This document shows, piece by piece, positions 15,689 through 25,700 of a stretch of 28,423 nucleotides of DNA; the first letter of the stretch is position 1, and every line of letters begins with the position of its first letter. Location of the stretch: positions 1-28,423 of IMG/VR virus record IMGVR_UViG_3300037246_001340; one strand, written 5' to 3'. The translations under genes were made by a program, and so were the position numbers. Below the pieces are notes generated by a model. That model did not search any database. It was not told where the DNA came from and worked only from the letters and a program-made list of their open reading frames with translations. Source of the stretch: a virus.

Positions 15689-16384
15689 GTGACGTTCGAC
15701 GAGATCATTGACAACGCCAAGGCACGCGGCCTGGAATTCGGGTCGAGCTTCCCGACCACCAACCGGGTGCTGTACAGGCGCATCGAGATCCACCAGCAGG
15801 AGCTTTTCAGCCAAGCGAGCCGGATCAACCCGGACTACTTCGGGGTGTCCGCCAAGGGCCCCCTCGACGCCGAGTTCGCCCTCGACCTGAAGGGCCTTGA
15901 GGTATCGGTCGGCGTGGACCCGGCATCCGCCGTCACCAGGGTGGAAATCCAGGACGCAGGAACGCACCCTACGCTGGTCACGGGCGATCAGGTGAACCTC
16001 GTGTCCCAGTCAGACCGCGAGGCCGCTCTAGCGCCACGTATGACCCTCAGAAACTTCGTTCTGAGAGGTATCGGCACCGACCTGACCGGGGTCGTGAGCG
16101 TTTGTGTGTACTACGGGTACCGTCCGGAGAATTTTGCAACGCCGATGGACGGTACCGAAGAAGCTGAATTGCCTGACGTGTACCAGGAGCTTCTGGTCAT
16201 CGATGCCACGAAGTGGATGCTGAAGCAAACCCTCAGCATGAATGTCGAAGCGAGGGCTGGTGCGATAGCCGCGCTGTCCGAGGAAGAGGATGAGATGAGC
16301 GGCGCGTTCATGGCGGAGGTGGCCGATTACGCTGGTGGCCAGGTCTCCAGGTTCGGGGACGTGCGCGGTTCCCAGAGGCTGTAG
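15689..16384 (+). CDS. Connector-like structural protein, paralogue 3 of 3
   Basis: The GTG start is 3 bases after the previous stop, with GGGGGTG upstream. The 231-residue product begins with TFDEIIDNAKARGLEF, then a helix (LYRRIEIHQQELFSQASRI), a beta-rich core (EFALDLKGLEVSVGV, VTRVEIQDAG) and terminal helices (VYQELLVIDATKWMLKQTL). This is the same order as the two preceding genes, suggesting an ancient tandem duplication. The C-terminus ends with FGDVRGSQRL. A head-tail joining role is inferred from the position between capsid and tail genes; no catalytic motif is visible. Confidence 0.82.
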   Translation: MTFDEIIDNAKARGLEFGSSFPTTNRVLYRRIEIHQQELFSQASRINPDYFGVSAKGPLDAEFALDLKGLEVSVGVDPASAVTRVEIQDAGTHPTLVTGDQVNLVSQSDREAALAPRMTLRNFVLRGIGTDLTGVVSVCVYYGYRPENFATPMDGTEEAELPDVYQELLVIDATKWMLKQTLSMNVEARAGAIAALSEEEDEMSGAFMAEVADYAGGQVSRFGDVRGSQRL

Positions 16385-16387
16385 TTC

Positions 16388-17893
16388 ATGCCGATCAAGC
16401 CCGTTCTCCCGGACCTGGAAATCGAGTACGACGCCAGGAACATCACGGTGGCGGATCTCGCGACCGTCACGCTCTGGCCGGATTCCAGCGGGAACGCAAA
16501 CGACGCCACCCTGATCACGGGCTCGCCCCAGTTCCAACAGCGAGGCTGGGTGTGTGACAACCAGTTCGCGGATGCGGTGGAGTTCGTGATCTCTCCCGCC
16601 GAGGTCCTGGGCTTTGACGGAACCCCGTTCATCAACACGGACATGACCTGGTTCTTCGTCGGCGAGATCACGGACTTCGCTGTAGGGCTGCTCTTCACGG
16701 GCGGCACGGCACCTGGTAACGCCACGAGGAGCATGGTGCAGGCGTTCGCCTGTGGCACCAACTGCGGTCTCGATGCCGGGGCCGTGGGTGTCGCGATGTT
16801 CGACACCGACCCTGGCAACCCGTCTGATATCATTTCTGCACCCGGTTTGGTGGAGCAGGGCAGCAAGTTCATCCTCACCTATCGGACTGATGCTGCAACG
16901 CTCACTGGCAAGATCCTCCGGCTGAACGGCGAGCAGGTTGCCTTCCTGTCCGACCGGAGGAAGCTGATAAGCTGGCCGGGTGCTGCCATGAACCGGGTCC
17001 TCTCGTCCCTGCATGGAAGCGGAAGGGTCCTGTGGATCTCTGGGCACACGTCGGCGCTCTCAGATTCTGAGATCGTCGCCATGGAGTCCTACCTGGCCGG
17101 GTGCTTCCCGTGCCTTGGCGCGAGCCTGCTTGTGGGCTGCAAGCCGCCGGTCTCCACGACCTGGTCGGCCTGCGATGCGGAGCCTGGCCCTCCTCCGGTC
17201 CCGAAGCCGGAGATCGCTGGACTCGAAGTCGAGTTCGACGCTCGCGAGATCGTCGGGCTCTCGGACCTGGAGTCGATCGTCACCTGGCCAGACAGCAGCG
17301 GGAATGCCAACGACGCGACCGCGAGCGGCACCCCCACGTACGAGGCGACCGGATGGGTCGAGAATGCCCTCCCGGACGTGCTGATGGACAAGGTCGCCGG
17401 GAACGACTTCTTCGCCTTTGACGGCTCGGGATTCATCGGGACGGAATTCTGCTGGTTCTTCGTCGTCGAGGCAACCTCGCTGGCCGCAAGCGTGGTCATA
17501 ACCGGCGGATCGAATGTCGGCAATCTGCAGTGCATTGAGATCGCGATCCTGTCCAGCGGCGGCATCCTGTTCAGCAAGAACGTCTCGGAGACCGGCGCTG
17601 ATGTCGCCACCACTGCGACAGGGCTGGTATCCGAAGGGGATCGCGTCATCATCACCTGCCGCCACACAAATGCGGAGGGCATGATCATCCGCCTGAACGG
17701 CACCCAGGTTGGGGTGGCCGCTGGTGGCGTGAACGACTTGAATGGCTGGCCGGATCCGTTCATCGGCAACATCATCAGCGTTGCCTTCAGCACCGAAGCC
17801 AGGCTAGCATGGCTCTCTGGGTACACGAGCGATGTCTCGGATGCGGACATTCTGCTCATGGAAGAGTTCCTGGACAGCGTCTGGTTCGCCTAA
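16388..17893 (+). CDS. Tandem lectin-like (LamG/concanavalin-type) virion protein
   Basis: This 501-residue protein contains two copies of a domain of about 230 residues. Copy 1 starts LEIEYDARNITVADL with TLWPDSSGNANDAT. Copy 2 starts LEVEFDAREIVGLSDL with TWPDSSGNANDAT. Each copy continues with FDGTPFINTDMTWFFVGEI or FDGSGFIGTEFCWFFVVEA, then a RLNGEQV or RLNGTQV strand, and ends WISGHTSALSDSEI or WLSGYTSDVSDADI. This is the pattern of LamG/concanavalin-like jelly rolls, which bind glycans. A linker with four Cys (CFPC, GCK, ACD) and a Pro run joins them. Probably surface-exposed and receptor-binding. The next gene starts at the TAATG overlap. Confidence 0.85.
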   Translation: MPIKPVLPDLEIEYDARNITVADLATVTLWPDSSGNANDATLITGSPQFQQRGWVCDNQFADAVEFVISPAEVLGFDGTPFINTDMTWFFVGEITDFAVGLLFTGGTAPGNATRSMVQAFACGTNCGLDAGAVGVAMFDTDPGNPSDIISAPGLVEQGSKFILTYRTDAATLTGKILRLNGEQVAFLSDRRKLISWPGAAMNRVLSSLHGSGRVLWISGHTSALSDSEIVAMESYLAGCFPCLGASLLVGCKPPVSTTWSACDAEPGPPPVPKPEIAGLEVEFDAREIVGLSDLESIVTWPDSSGNANDATASGTPTYEATGWVENALPDVLMDKVAGNDFFAFDGSGFIGTEFCWFFVVEATSLAASVVITGGSNVGNLQCIEIAILSSGGILFSKNVSETGADVATTATGLVSEGDRVIITCRHTNAEGMIIRLNGTQVGVAAGGVNDLNGWPDPFIGNIISVAFSTEARLAWLSGYTSDVSDADILLMEEFLDSVWFA

Positions 17894-20472
17894 TGCCGAT
17901 CATCCCACTCCCCTTCGGTGAGGGCCTTCGCAGGTCCGATGGCAGAATGGTCGTCGCGCCCAACACCTTCGACGATCTTCGCAACGTGTACCAGTACGAG
18001 GGCAAGGCTCAGGTCCGCGCAGGCATGACGGAAACCGACCGACTGCTCCACGGGAACGAGGCCACCGGGATCCTGACCCTGACAGGGCAGCCCGGTGACA
18101 CCGAGACGGTCACGATCGACACCAAGGTCTACACGTTCCAGACGGTCCTCACCGACGTGAACGGAAACGTCTTCATCGGTGCTACGGCCTCGGATTCGTT
18201 GGACAATCTCATCGCTGCGATCAACCTGGACGCTGGGGCCGGTACGCTCTACGCCGCCTCGATGACGCTGCATCCCACCGTGGAGGCATCTGCAGGCACA
18301 GGTGACACCATGGATGCGATCGCCAAGACCGCCGGGCTCGCGGGCGACAGCATCGCCACCACCCAGACCCTGACCAGTGGGACGTGGGGCGAGGTGACGT
18401 TGACGCGGGACCTGGACGTGGCGCTGGCGCTTTCTCCGCTCCGCTCTGAGAACGCGGCCGTGGGCGTGGGGCAGATCACGGTCAATCCGGACCCCCTGCT
18501 GATCGACGAGATATGGGTGAACCGCCTCAGCATCGGAGGGCTAAACGCCACCGAACTCGGGCTCTACGGCCAACTGGCCGGAGGTTTCACGTTCAACCCG
18601 CCGATCATCATCCTGGCGGACTCCGACAACAAGGTCTTCATCGCCCACGACGAGCCGAACGTGAGCGCTCGCCTGGTCACGAAGTATTACGACCCGACTG
18701 CGTTCCCCCAGCTAGTCGATCTGCAGGCCGATCTCGACGGTGACGGCCTGGCGGACGTGTTCTTCCGGGGCGTCGTTCGGCACCTGAGCTACATCTTCGG
18801 ATGGGGTTACGGGAGTGCCCTTGAGCCCGACCGCATCGACGTGGTCCGTGTGAGCGATGGCGGCAATCCGACGATCTTCAAGGACTTCGGTTTCTTCGAA
18901 GCCGGCCAACGCGGCGAGCCCGTGATGGTCTGTCGCCCTGCAGGAAAGTCTCTGATGGTTTTCAAGGAGACCGAGACATACCAGATATTCGGGTACTCTC
19001 CAGACACGTTCGGAATTCGGCCTGCAGATACGCTATTCGGCTGCGTCGGGTCTCGATTGGCTGTCAGTGTTTCTGGGACTGTGTTCTTCTGGAGTGTCCA
19101 GGGTCCTCGGATTATCACAGGCGGTGCAGATTCGGTGGACATCGCCGTACCGCTCGACCTCGACGGCCCGGATCCCGCCACCCTGGTAGCGGAGTCCGAC
19201 CCCCAGGACGCCTTCGCCGAGTACGACCCCGCGACGAGGGTGGTCAACTTCGTCTGGGGGAAGCGTGTCTACGCCCTGTCGATCAGGAACCAGAGTCGCC
19301 CGAGGTGGAGCTATTACGAACTCCAAGAGACCGCTCAGTGTGGCGCTCAGTTCTTCGACACCCAGAGCACTGCCGGTGGTGGTGGACAGCCTGCAGATGG
19401 GCCCGTGTTCGGCTCGCTCACGACGCTCGACTCGGAGAGCATCCAGGTAGACTGGGACAACATCGGCGCGACCGGCGGGGAGCAGATCGAGATCCACGTC
19501 TCCTCCGATGGCAAGGTCTCGTACCTGCAGTTGGGTGAGGTGACGTACGACGGCACCGCACAGCAGACCGCCGTGATCACCGGGCTCCAGCCGAACACGT
19601 TGTACGACTTCAGCCTCCGGTATCGCCGTGCGGGCCTCTACAACCCCAGCGCATCTCCTGGCGGAAGCGATCCCAGCACCTGGCCCGCTGGCGCTCAGTC
19701 GTCCATCACCACTCCGATCGGGCTTCCCGCTCCGATCCTGAGGGGCGCAAGCAACGGCACTTGGGAGCCAACTGGGATAGGGACCCAGCAGATCACGATC
19801 GGATGGACGATCCCCGCTGGCCACTCCCTGTTGGACATCGAAGTCGAACGTAGGATCTACACAGAGGGGCTGACTACCACCCAGGACGTGGACGGTCGCG
19901 GCATAGGCCCACCGGACACCGCTGGGGTTCCTGGTGCCTTCGGGGCCCTGGTGACGCTCCCCGCCGGCACGACCGAGTACGTGGACACCGCCATCACGTC
20001 CCACCGTTGGCATGAGTACAGGTTCCGGTTCGTGAGCGGCACGCCGTACACGGCCGTCATGCCGTGCTGGGCTGGGCCCGACGCTCCGGCTGCAGATTGG
20101 ACTGCGATCGGCGCTGGCATCAGGGACCGGTTCGAGTCAGCGTGGACCAACGCTAACCAGCCCATCGGTCGCTTGCTCTGCCCTGGTCCCGTGAACCCAC
20201 CGGACAACCACGTCACGCTCGGGTACACGAACAACATGACGCAGACCGCAACGTCCGATAACTGGCTGGTCGGCGAGACCTGGGAGCAGGCACCACCGTA
20301 CAACACTGCAGGCATCACGACCGTCAAGGAAACCCCGGCTGGAGATGACGAGACTGCACGCATCGGCCTGCGCCACGAGGTGACGTGTTTCGGGACGGTT
20401 TACCCAAGCTACTGGGCCAAAGTCACGGCGACGGCGAACTACCGTGTGGGCCTCGTGGGGCCAGCGCTCTAA
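17893..20472 (+). CDS. Large tail protein: repeat module, propeller-like core, two fibronectin-type domains
   Basis: The start is ATG 17893, overlapping the previous stop; the longer upstream frame is spurious. The 859-residue product begins MPIIPLPFGEGLRRSDG, an opening typical of P22 gp10/T7 gp12-like tail hub or stabilisation proteins. Residues 58-170 hold the module found twice in the 3436 gene. Residues 171-500 are beta-rich with blade-like segments (HLSYIFGWGYGSA, RGEPVMVCRPAGKSLMVFKE, FGCVGSRLAVSVSGTVFFW), consistent with a propeller. Residues about 505-605 and 611-722 look like fibronectin type III domains (GLQPNTLYDFSLRYR, TSHRWHEYRFRFVSG). Likely the tail tube or hub with surface-exposed binding domains. 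Confidence 0.87.
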   Translation: MPIIPLPFGEGLRRSDGRMVVAPNTFDDLRNVYQYEGKAQVRAGMTETDRLLHGNEATGILTLTGQPGDTETVTIDTKVYTFQTVLTDVNGNVFIGATASDSLDNLIAAINLDAGAGTLYAASMTLHPTVEASAGTGDTMDAIAKTAGLAGDSIATTQTLTSGTWGEVTLTRDLDVALALSPLRSENAAVGVGQITVNPDPLLIDEIWVNRLSIGGLNATELGLYGQLAGGFTFNPPIIILADSDNKVFIAHDEPNVSARLVTKYYDPTAFPQLVDLQADLDGDGLADVFFRGVVRHLSYIFGWGYGSALEPDRIDVVRVSDGGNPTIFKDFGFFEAGQRGEPVMVCRPAGKSLMVFKETETYQIFGYSPDTFGIRPADTLFGCVGSRLAVSVSGTVFFWSVQGPRIITGGADSVDIAVPLDLDGPDPATLVAESDPQDAFAEYDPATRVVNFVWGKRVYALSIRNQSRPRWSYYELQETAQCGAQFFDTQSTAGGGGQPADGPVFGSLTTLDSESIQVDWDNIGATGGEQIEIHVSSDGKVSYLQLGEVTYDGTAQQTAVITGLQPNTLYDFSLRYRRAGLYNPSASPGGSDPSTWPAGAQSSITTPIGLPAPILRGASNGTWEPTGIGTQQITIGWTIPAGHSLLDIEVERRIYTEGLTTTQDVDGRGIGPPDTAGVPGAFGALVTLPAGTTEYVDTAITSHRWHEYRFRFVSGTPYTAVMPCWAGPDAPAADWTAIGAGIRDRFESAWTNANQPIGRLLCPGPVNPPDNHVTLGYTNNMTQTATSDNWLVGETWEQAPPYNTAGITTVKETPAGDDETARIGLRHEVTCFGTVYPSYWAKVTATANYRVGLVGPAL

Positions 20473-20981
20473 TGGCCGGCACGCCTATCCCCACCCTGTT
20501 TTTCGGGGGCCGAGACGTAGTAGCTGGCGTCCTGAAGACGAACGACGGCTTCAAGGACAACACGGTCGATTACGCGGTCCTGGCCAAGTCGAATCCGGTG
20601 GCCCCTGTCGGAGCCGCTGGAGAGTGCATCTTCAAGAACGTCTACATCACCCTGACCCACTCGATGGCCGTCACGGTGAGGTTCGTCCCCATCGTGGACT
20701 TCGTTGCGCTGGATGGCACGGGTGGGCAGCCAGACGAGAGGCTCTCCATCGTGCTCCCGGATCTCACGGGGCCCGGCAGGCTCACTGAGCGCTTCGAGAT
20801 GGGCCTGTCGCTACCCTTCCCACTGACAGGTACGGAGCGCATCAGAAATGCGCTGCGTGGTGCCTGGTTTCAGTTGCAGGCCGAAACCGTTGGCTCACTG
20901 GCGGCAGGGGATTTGATCTTCGAGCAGATTGAACTTGACTACGAGGTGGTGCGCGAGAGTTTGGTCGCGGAAACGCCGTAA
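20472..20981 (+). CDS. Conserved phage tail-region structural protein
   Basis: The start is the ATG of a TAATG overlap with the large tail gene. The 169-residue product is probably a single beta-sandwich: GRDVVAGVLKTNDGFKDNT, YAVLAKSNPVAPVGAAGE, FKNVYITLTHSMAVTVRFV, and a C-terminal strand FEQIELDYEVV. Small proteins of this look commonly follow the propeller-type tail gene in environmental phages, and I regard it as a tail accessory or distal protein. There is no enzymatic motif. Downstream are 39 non-coding bases before the ejection-protein genes, the second clearest break in the operon. Confidence 0.82.
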   Translation: MAGTPIPTLFFGGRDVVAGVLKTNDGFKDNTVDYAVLAKSNPVAPVGAAGECIFKNVYITLTHSMAVTVRFVPIVDFVALDGTGGQPDERLSIVLPDLTGPGRLTERFEMGLSLPFPLTGTERIRNALRGAWFQLQAETVGSLAAGDLIFEQIELDYEVVRESLVAETP

Positions 20982-21020
20982 GGGTATTAGCATTCTACTT
21001 CACGCTGCAGGGGTTTCGTA

Positions 21021-21593
21021 ATGGCTAGAGACGATTTCTTCACCCGTCAACGCCCGAAGCTGGAGGAGGAGTTCACCTCACTCCGCGAGGGTCTCGGTGA
21101 TCGTGCCACAAGGGCCTCAGAGGCTGGCGTGGCCGGCGCGGAAGCGTTCGACCCATCCCAGGCGGTCACCAACTTCGGCAGCGGCTTCCTGGACGAAGCA
21201 CGCGAAGGCCTCGGGCAGGACTTCGAGTCCCTGGTCGGGGAGTCGGTCGGATCCGGGAGGCTCCGCACGGGGTTCTTCCAGCGGGACGCAGGCCGCCTCT
21301 TCCAGGACTTCAACCGCCGGGTGTCCAACGCGATCGCCCTGCAGTCGCTTGAGGCCTCGCGCCAGAGCCTCTCGAACATCCAGGGGCTCCAGCGCACCGG
21401 TAGCGACCTGCTCGGCCAGCAGATCGACGTACTCGGGGGCGCATTCGATCGCTCCACTGCAGAGGAGAACGCCAAGGGCGGCAGTCTCTTCGGGAGAATC
21501 TTGGGAGGAGCGGCCGGGCTCGTCCTGCCGGGGGTGGCCGGTAAGGTCGCCGGGAAACTCGGTGACAAGGTCTCAGGGGCGCTCGGGCTATGA
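21021..21593 (+). CDS. Internal virion (ejection) protein, small
   Basis: This 190-residue protein is Gln/Arg/Ala-rich and helical, with a GSGRLRTGFFQRDAGRLFQDF segment (split at residues 76-96) and SLEASRQSLSNIQGLQRTGSDLL. The C-terminal 45 residues are Gly/Val/Leu-rich (GRILGGAAGLVLPGVAGKV) and could insert in a membrane. This fits the small ejection proteins of podoviruses (T7 gp14-like, P22 gp7-like), which leave the virion with DNA and help build a trans-envelope conduit. An AGGGG sequence ten bases upstream serves as the ribosome site. It overlaps the next gene by ATGA. Family assignment is by character and order. Confidence 0.8.
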   Translation: MARDDFFTRQRPKLEEEFTSLREGLGDRATRASEAGVAGAEAFDPSQAVTNFGSGFLDEAREGLGQDFESLVGESVGSGRLRTGFFQRDAGRLFQDFNRRVSNAIALQSLEASRQSLSNIQGLQRTGSDLLGQQIDVLGGAFDRSTAEENAKGGSLFGRILGGAAGLVLPGVAGKVAGKLGDKVSGALGL

Positions 21594-22711
21594 CCTTCCG
21601 TCCTTCGGTGGTTCCGGACAGGGACAATGACATCGTCTCGACGTTCACCAGGAGCTTCGAGCGTGCCCGCAATCTCGTACGTCAGGATCAGGCAGATGTG
21701 AGGGAGCGGAAGGCGTTCGATCTCGAACAGCGCGTGCGTACACAGGCCCTGGAGGACCGTGAGTTCGAAGCCGGAGTCAGGCGTGGTCAGCCGGGCGTGT
21801 TCAGGACCGATGGAGGTGCCGGTCAGGCCGGTGGCGCAGAGCCGATCGCTGAAGCGCTGGGGGCGGCAGGGGCCGTCTCTCCGGCGTTCGGTCCTGACCT
21901 CGGGGCCGTTCGTGAGGTCGCGAAGGGTGGCGTAGGCGTACGCACGGAACCTGGCCCTGCAGATGCAGTCGATGTCGGGGGCGGGTTCGCGTTCTCCCGC
22001 AGGATGCAGCAGGAAATCGAGGCCGGGGAACTCCTCACTGAACAGGAGGCCGAAGAGGTCTCGCCTGCAGCGGAGCGTGAGGGGCTGGAGACCAGGGCGG
22101 AGGCGCGTAGGCTTCGCGGCGAAGAGCGTACGGCGGAGGCGGAGGCCACCGGGCGAGAGCACTCCAAGGCGAACGCGCTGCGTGCACAGTTCCCAGACGA
22201 GCTTGAGGGCATCGCCGACGACGTTCAGGTCATCGAGCAGGGTAGGTTGCTCGTACAGCAGGCCATTCGTTCGACGCCCACGGGATCCCAGATCACGAGC
22301 GCGGGCACCCGTAGGGACCAGTCGAGGGCCGCCATCCTGGCCAACTTCCAGAGGAAGCTGGCCGTGCAAGAGCGTGAGGCGAGCGGTCAAACGCTGGGCG
22401 AGAGAATGATCGCCAAGCGTCTCGGAGAGACCCCTGCCGAGATCGATCGCGGAGAAATCATGCGCGAGACGATCCGTGAATCTGCAGCGGCAGGGGACAT
22501 TACGGCCGCAGAAGCACAGAACCTCATGGGCGACGTGGAGGCCATGCTGACCGAATCGAGTGCGACCGGTCCTGCTGGCGGTATCCTGTCCCAGTCTGAG
22601 ATCGAGGCATTTGCGGCTGCAGTTGAGGACCTCCCGGCGGCAGAGAGGGATGCGGAACTCCGCGACCTCGGGCTCGACGACGACGCCATCAAGCAGATCC
22701 TTGGCGGGTAG
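21590..22711 (+). CDS. Internal virion (ejection) protein, mid-size
   Basis: The product has 373 residues and overlaps the previous gene by ATGA. It is almost wholly helical and highly charged: residues 15-65 (RSFERARNLVRQDQADVRER), 150-200 (ELLTEQEAEEVSPAAEREG) and 255-290 look like coiled coils. A flexible Gly/Ala-rich region lies at 75-135. No membrane segment or enzyme motif is evident. Placed between a small glycine-rich ejection protein and a giant polyvalent protein, it matches the middle member of podovirus ejection cassettes (T7 gp15-like, P22 gp20-like) by order, not by sequence recognition. Confidence 0.8.
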   Translation: MTFRPSVVPDRDNDIVSTFTRSFERARNLVRQDQADVRERKAFDLEQRVRTQALEDREFEAGVRRGQPGVFRTDGGAGQAGGAEPIAEALGAAGAVSPAFGPDLGAVREVAKGGVGVRTEPGPADAVDVGGGFAFSRRMQQEIEAGELLTEQEAEEVSPAAEREGLETRAEARRLRGEERTAEAEATGREHSKANALRAQFPDELEGIADDVQVIEQGRLLVQQAIRSTPTGSQITSAGTRRDQSRAAILANFQRKLAVQEREASGQTLGERMIAKRLGETPAEIDRGEIMRETIRESAAAGDITAAEAQNLMGDVEAMLTESSATGPAGGILSQSEIEAFAAAVEDLPAAERDAELRDLGLDDDAIKQILGG

Positions 22712-22714
22712 GCC

Positions 22715-25700
22715 GTGCCAACCCAGGCCCCAGCCGCCAGAGGTCAGGACGCTCTAGCTGCAGCGAAGAGACGCCGGGCCCTGCGGGAAGCCAAGAAGCG
22801 CCGTGAGGCCAGGACGAAGACCGGCACCGGTAGTGCACTAGACCAGGTCCGCTCGGACGTTGCAGTCGATGCGCCTCGGGACACTACGGGCAGCAGGTTC
22901 AAGGCAGCCACGGGCCCGGACACGAAGCTCGCCGATCTCGCGACTTCTGGTGCCGCACAGATCCTCACCCGAACTGCAGAAGGGGTCACCAAGCTGGGGC
23001 GGACGGTCCTGGAACTCGGTCAGAGGATCGGAATCGACGACCCGACTCGTACGCCCCAGGCGGTAGCCAACCTACGGGCGAGAGAGGAACTCCTCGCAGA
23101 GGTCCTGCCTGAGCCGGAAGGCAAGGTCGGGCAGATCGGCGCGGCCCTCGTGCGCGAGGCTCCATCCTTCCTGGCGGCATCGGTGCTCTCGGCTGGTGCG
23201 GCGGGACCGGCGAAGGCCGCCTCGTTTGTAGGCCGTACTCTGCACAGGGCCAAGCGAGGGGCGGGACTCGGAGCCGCGTTCGAGGTCACGAGCGGGGATG
23301 TCCTGGAGGAGGGCCTGGTCGGTGTGGCCAAGGAAGCTGCCCTCTTCGCCGGGCTCGAAGCTGGCATCATCGGCCCGTTGGCTGAACTCATCCTCCCGAG
23401 TGGTGCTCGTGCGGTGGCCAGGAGACGCGCTGCAGCGGGCAAGGACCGCGCTCGGGTCCTGAAGGCCAACAGGGAGAGGCGTACAGGCGCGAGGCTCGTC
23501 GCAGAGGGCGCTGAGGGCCGTGTAGGGCCAGAGAGACAGCTTGGGCCGGGTGGTGAGGCCCCCCAGGGTGCCATACCGGCGACAGGCGACATAGCTCCCC
23601 TGCGTGAGCGCGTCTTCCCTGGCACAGAGCCCGCCCGTCGTACCAGGGCCTTCGTGGGACCGGAGAGGGCAGAACTTATCTCCAGTCCTCCGGAATTCTT
23701 CGCGCCAGAGACGCCCGTCAGGCCCTCCCGTCCCACTGGCGTGACAGGTGCAGCCGAGAGAATCATGGCCACGTCACCGCCTACGCCCGTGGGCCAGAAG
23801 CGCTCGCTACGTCGGCGACTCGCTGAGGTGATCGACCCCAGCATTTCCAGCGAACTGGAGTCGGCATTCACCGACCAACTCACGGGCCTGCGTAACCGAG
23901 ACGCCTGGCTGATCGCCCGGCCTCGTATCGAGGCTGATCCCAACCTGGAACTGACGTTCATCGACCTGATCAACTTCAAGGGCTGGAACGACATCGTGTC
24001 CAGGGAAGCCGGCGACCAAGCGCTCCGGAAGGCGGCTAAGGATATCAGACGCGCATCGGGAGTGCCGGAGAGAGACATCTTCCGCGCTGGTGGCGACGAA
24101 TTTGTGGTCGTGTCGAGGCGTGGTACCGGCGAGGGCATAGGCAGGAAGATCGCTGATGCGATCGGCGAGACGCCCATCGGCGACAGCGGCCTGATCTCCA
24201 GCGCACGCTTCGGGGTCGGCCCCAATCTTGAGGCTGCAGATGCAGCGATAAACCTTGCGAAAAAGGCTGAAGCTGGCCCCCGTTTCCGTACTACGGGCAG
24301 CGGGAGTCTTTCGCAAACCACACCTCTCCCGAGGGTTCTCCCGAACTCCAAGAACGCACTGGCCACGAGGAAGGCCTCGACCCGCCAGGCCACACGCGCA
24401 CGGGTGGTGTCGGAGCCTACGCCCACCGGCCGTGCAGCGAACAAGCCGCCAGCGAACGCTGAGAAGGGACCCGGAGGTCCCGTAGACAACACAGTCGAGC
24501 AGACGACCGGCAAGGTCATCCCGAATGAGCGGACGCAAAGCACCCGCCTCAAGCAAGCTCTCGTCGAGGGCGAGGGCGGCTTCGCCGAGGCCACTCGCGA
24601 CGTGATGGAGATCCGGCCAGAGACCGGCCTTTCCGCCCACTCGGGTCGTATCCAGAACCAGATCAGCGTGGGCGAAGGCGGCAAGACGCTTCGCGAGCGA
24701 CTGCCCAGCATCCTGGACATCTACACCAGCCTGGTACGACGCACCGCCGGGCTCGAATCTGCAGGCAAGAAGCTGCGTGGCAGGCGGCCGGATGTCGTCA
24801 CACAGAACGACATTGAGGCTGCTGTTGGTCTCTCGACGGGGAGCGCCCGTAGGGCTGAGGCCTTCCTGGAGTATGGCCCCGGACGCTGGACTCGGGACGG
24901 CAACTGGGAGGTCACTGGTACGCCTGGGCTCATGGAGATCCTCGCGCCCCTGCGTGGCAAGCTCAACCAGTTCCGACGCTACACCCTCTCGAAGCGTACG
25001 ATCGAGGTAGGGCGGAGGGACATTCAGACCGGCATCTCGCTGGACGACGCGGCCCTGGAAGTGAGCGGAGCTACCGGTGAAATAGCTCAGGCCCAGCGTC
25101 AGTCGGTCGAGTACCTGAGGGACGTGGCCAGGTACTACGGTGAGGCCACCGACATGCCAGCCAAAAGGCTGGAGGGCATGTTCGCTCTCGGTGAGGACTA
25201 CATGCCCCTGGGCAGGGTGTTCGAGGGCAAGGACCCCCTGGAGATCGCCGGAGGTGGCACGGTAGGCAAGCCTGGGCGTGTGTTCGAGCGCCTCACGGGT
25301 AGCAAGCGCCGGGTCGTCGATCCGATCGAGGCCATGGTGGACTACACCAACCGGCTGATTCGGGCTGCAGATATCAACCGGATCGGGCGGACTCTTGTGG
25401 ACGCGGCCGAGGCGAACCCCGAGGCGGCGGTGGGCATGGTGCAGCGGATCGAGCGGATCCCCACCAACCAGGTCACGAAGGCAGCCGAGAATCTGCAGAG
25501 GTCAGCCGCCGGCAGGGGCCGTGAGATGTCCATAGAAGAGGCCACAGAGCTTGCGGAGGCACTGGGTGCCGACCAACTCAACCTGGCCGACGACGTGATC
25601 CGTGTGTGGCGTGAGGGCGAGCTTCAGGCCTTCCGTGTTGCGCCCTCCATCGCCAAGGGCATCCGGGCGATGCAGCCGAAGGACATGGACATGTTCCTGC

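Noticed and set aside
17809-17892. 28-codon upstream extension of the large tail gene
   Set aside because: It overlaps the end of the lectin-like gene, has unnatural composition, and the TAATG-coupled ATG at 17893 opens with the family-typical MPIIPLPFGEG.
24056-24088. RxxD inhibitory site before the GGDEF motif
   Set aside because: At the expected positions (nine and six residues before GGDEF) the residues are Val and Arg, so no I-site is claimed.
23020-24720. 566-residue open frame on the - strand opposite the GGDEF region
   Set aside because: Composition is Ser/Arg/Pro-rich as expected for the complement of coding DNA; the + strand frame carries real domain motifs.
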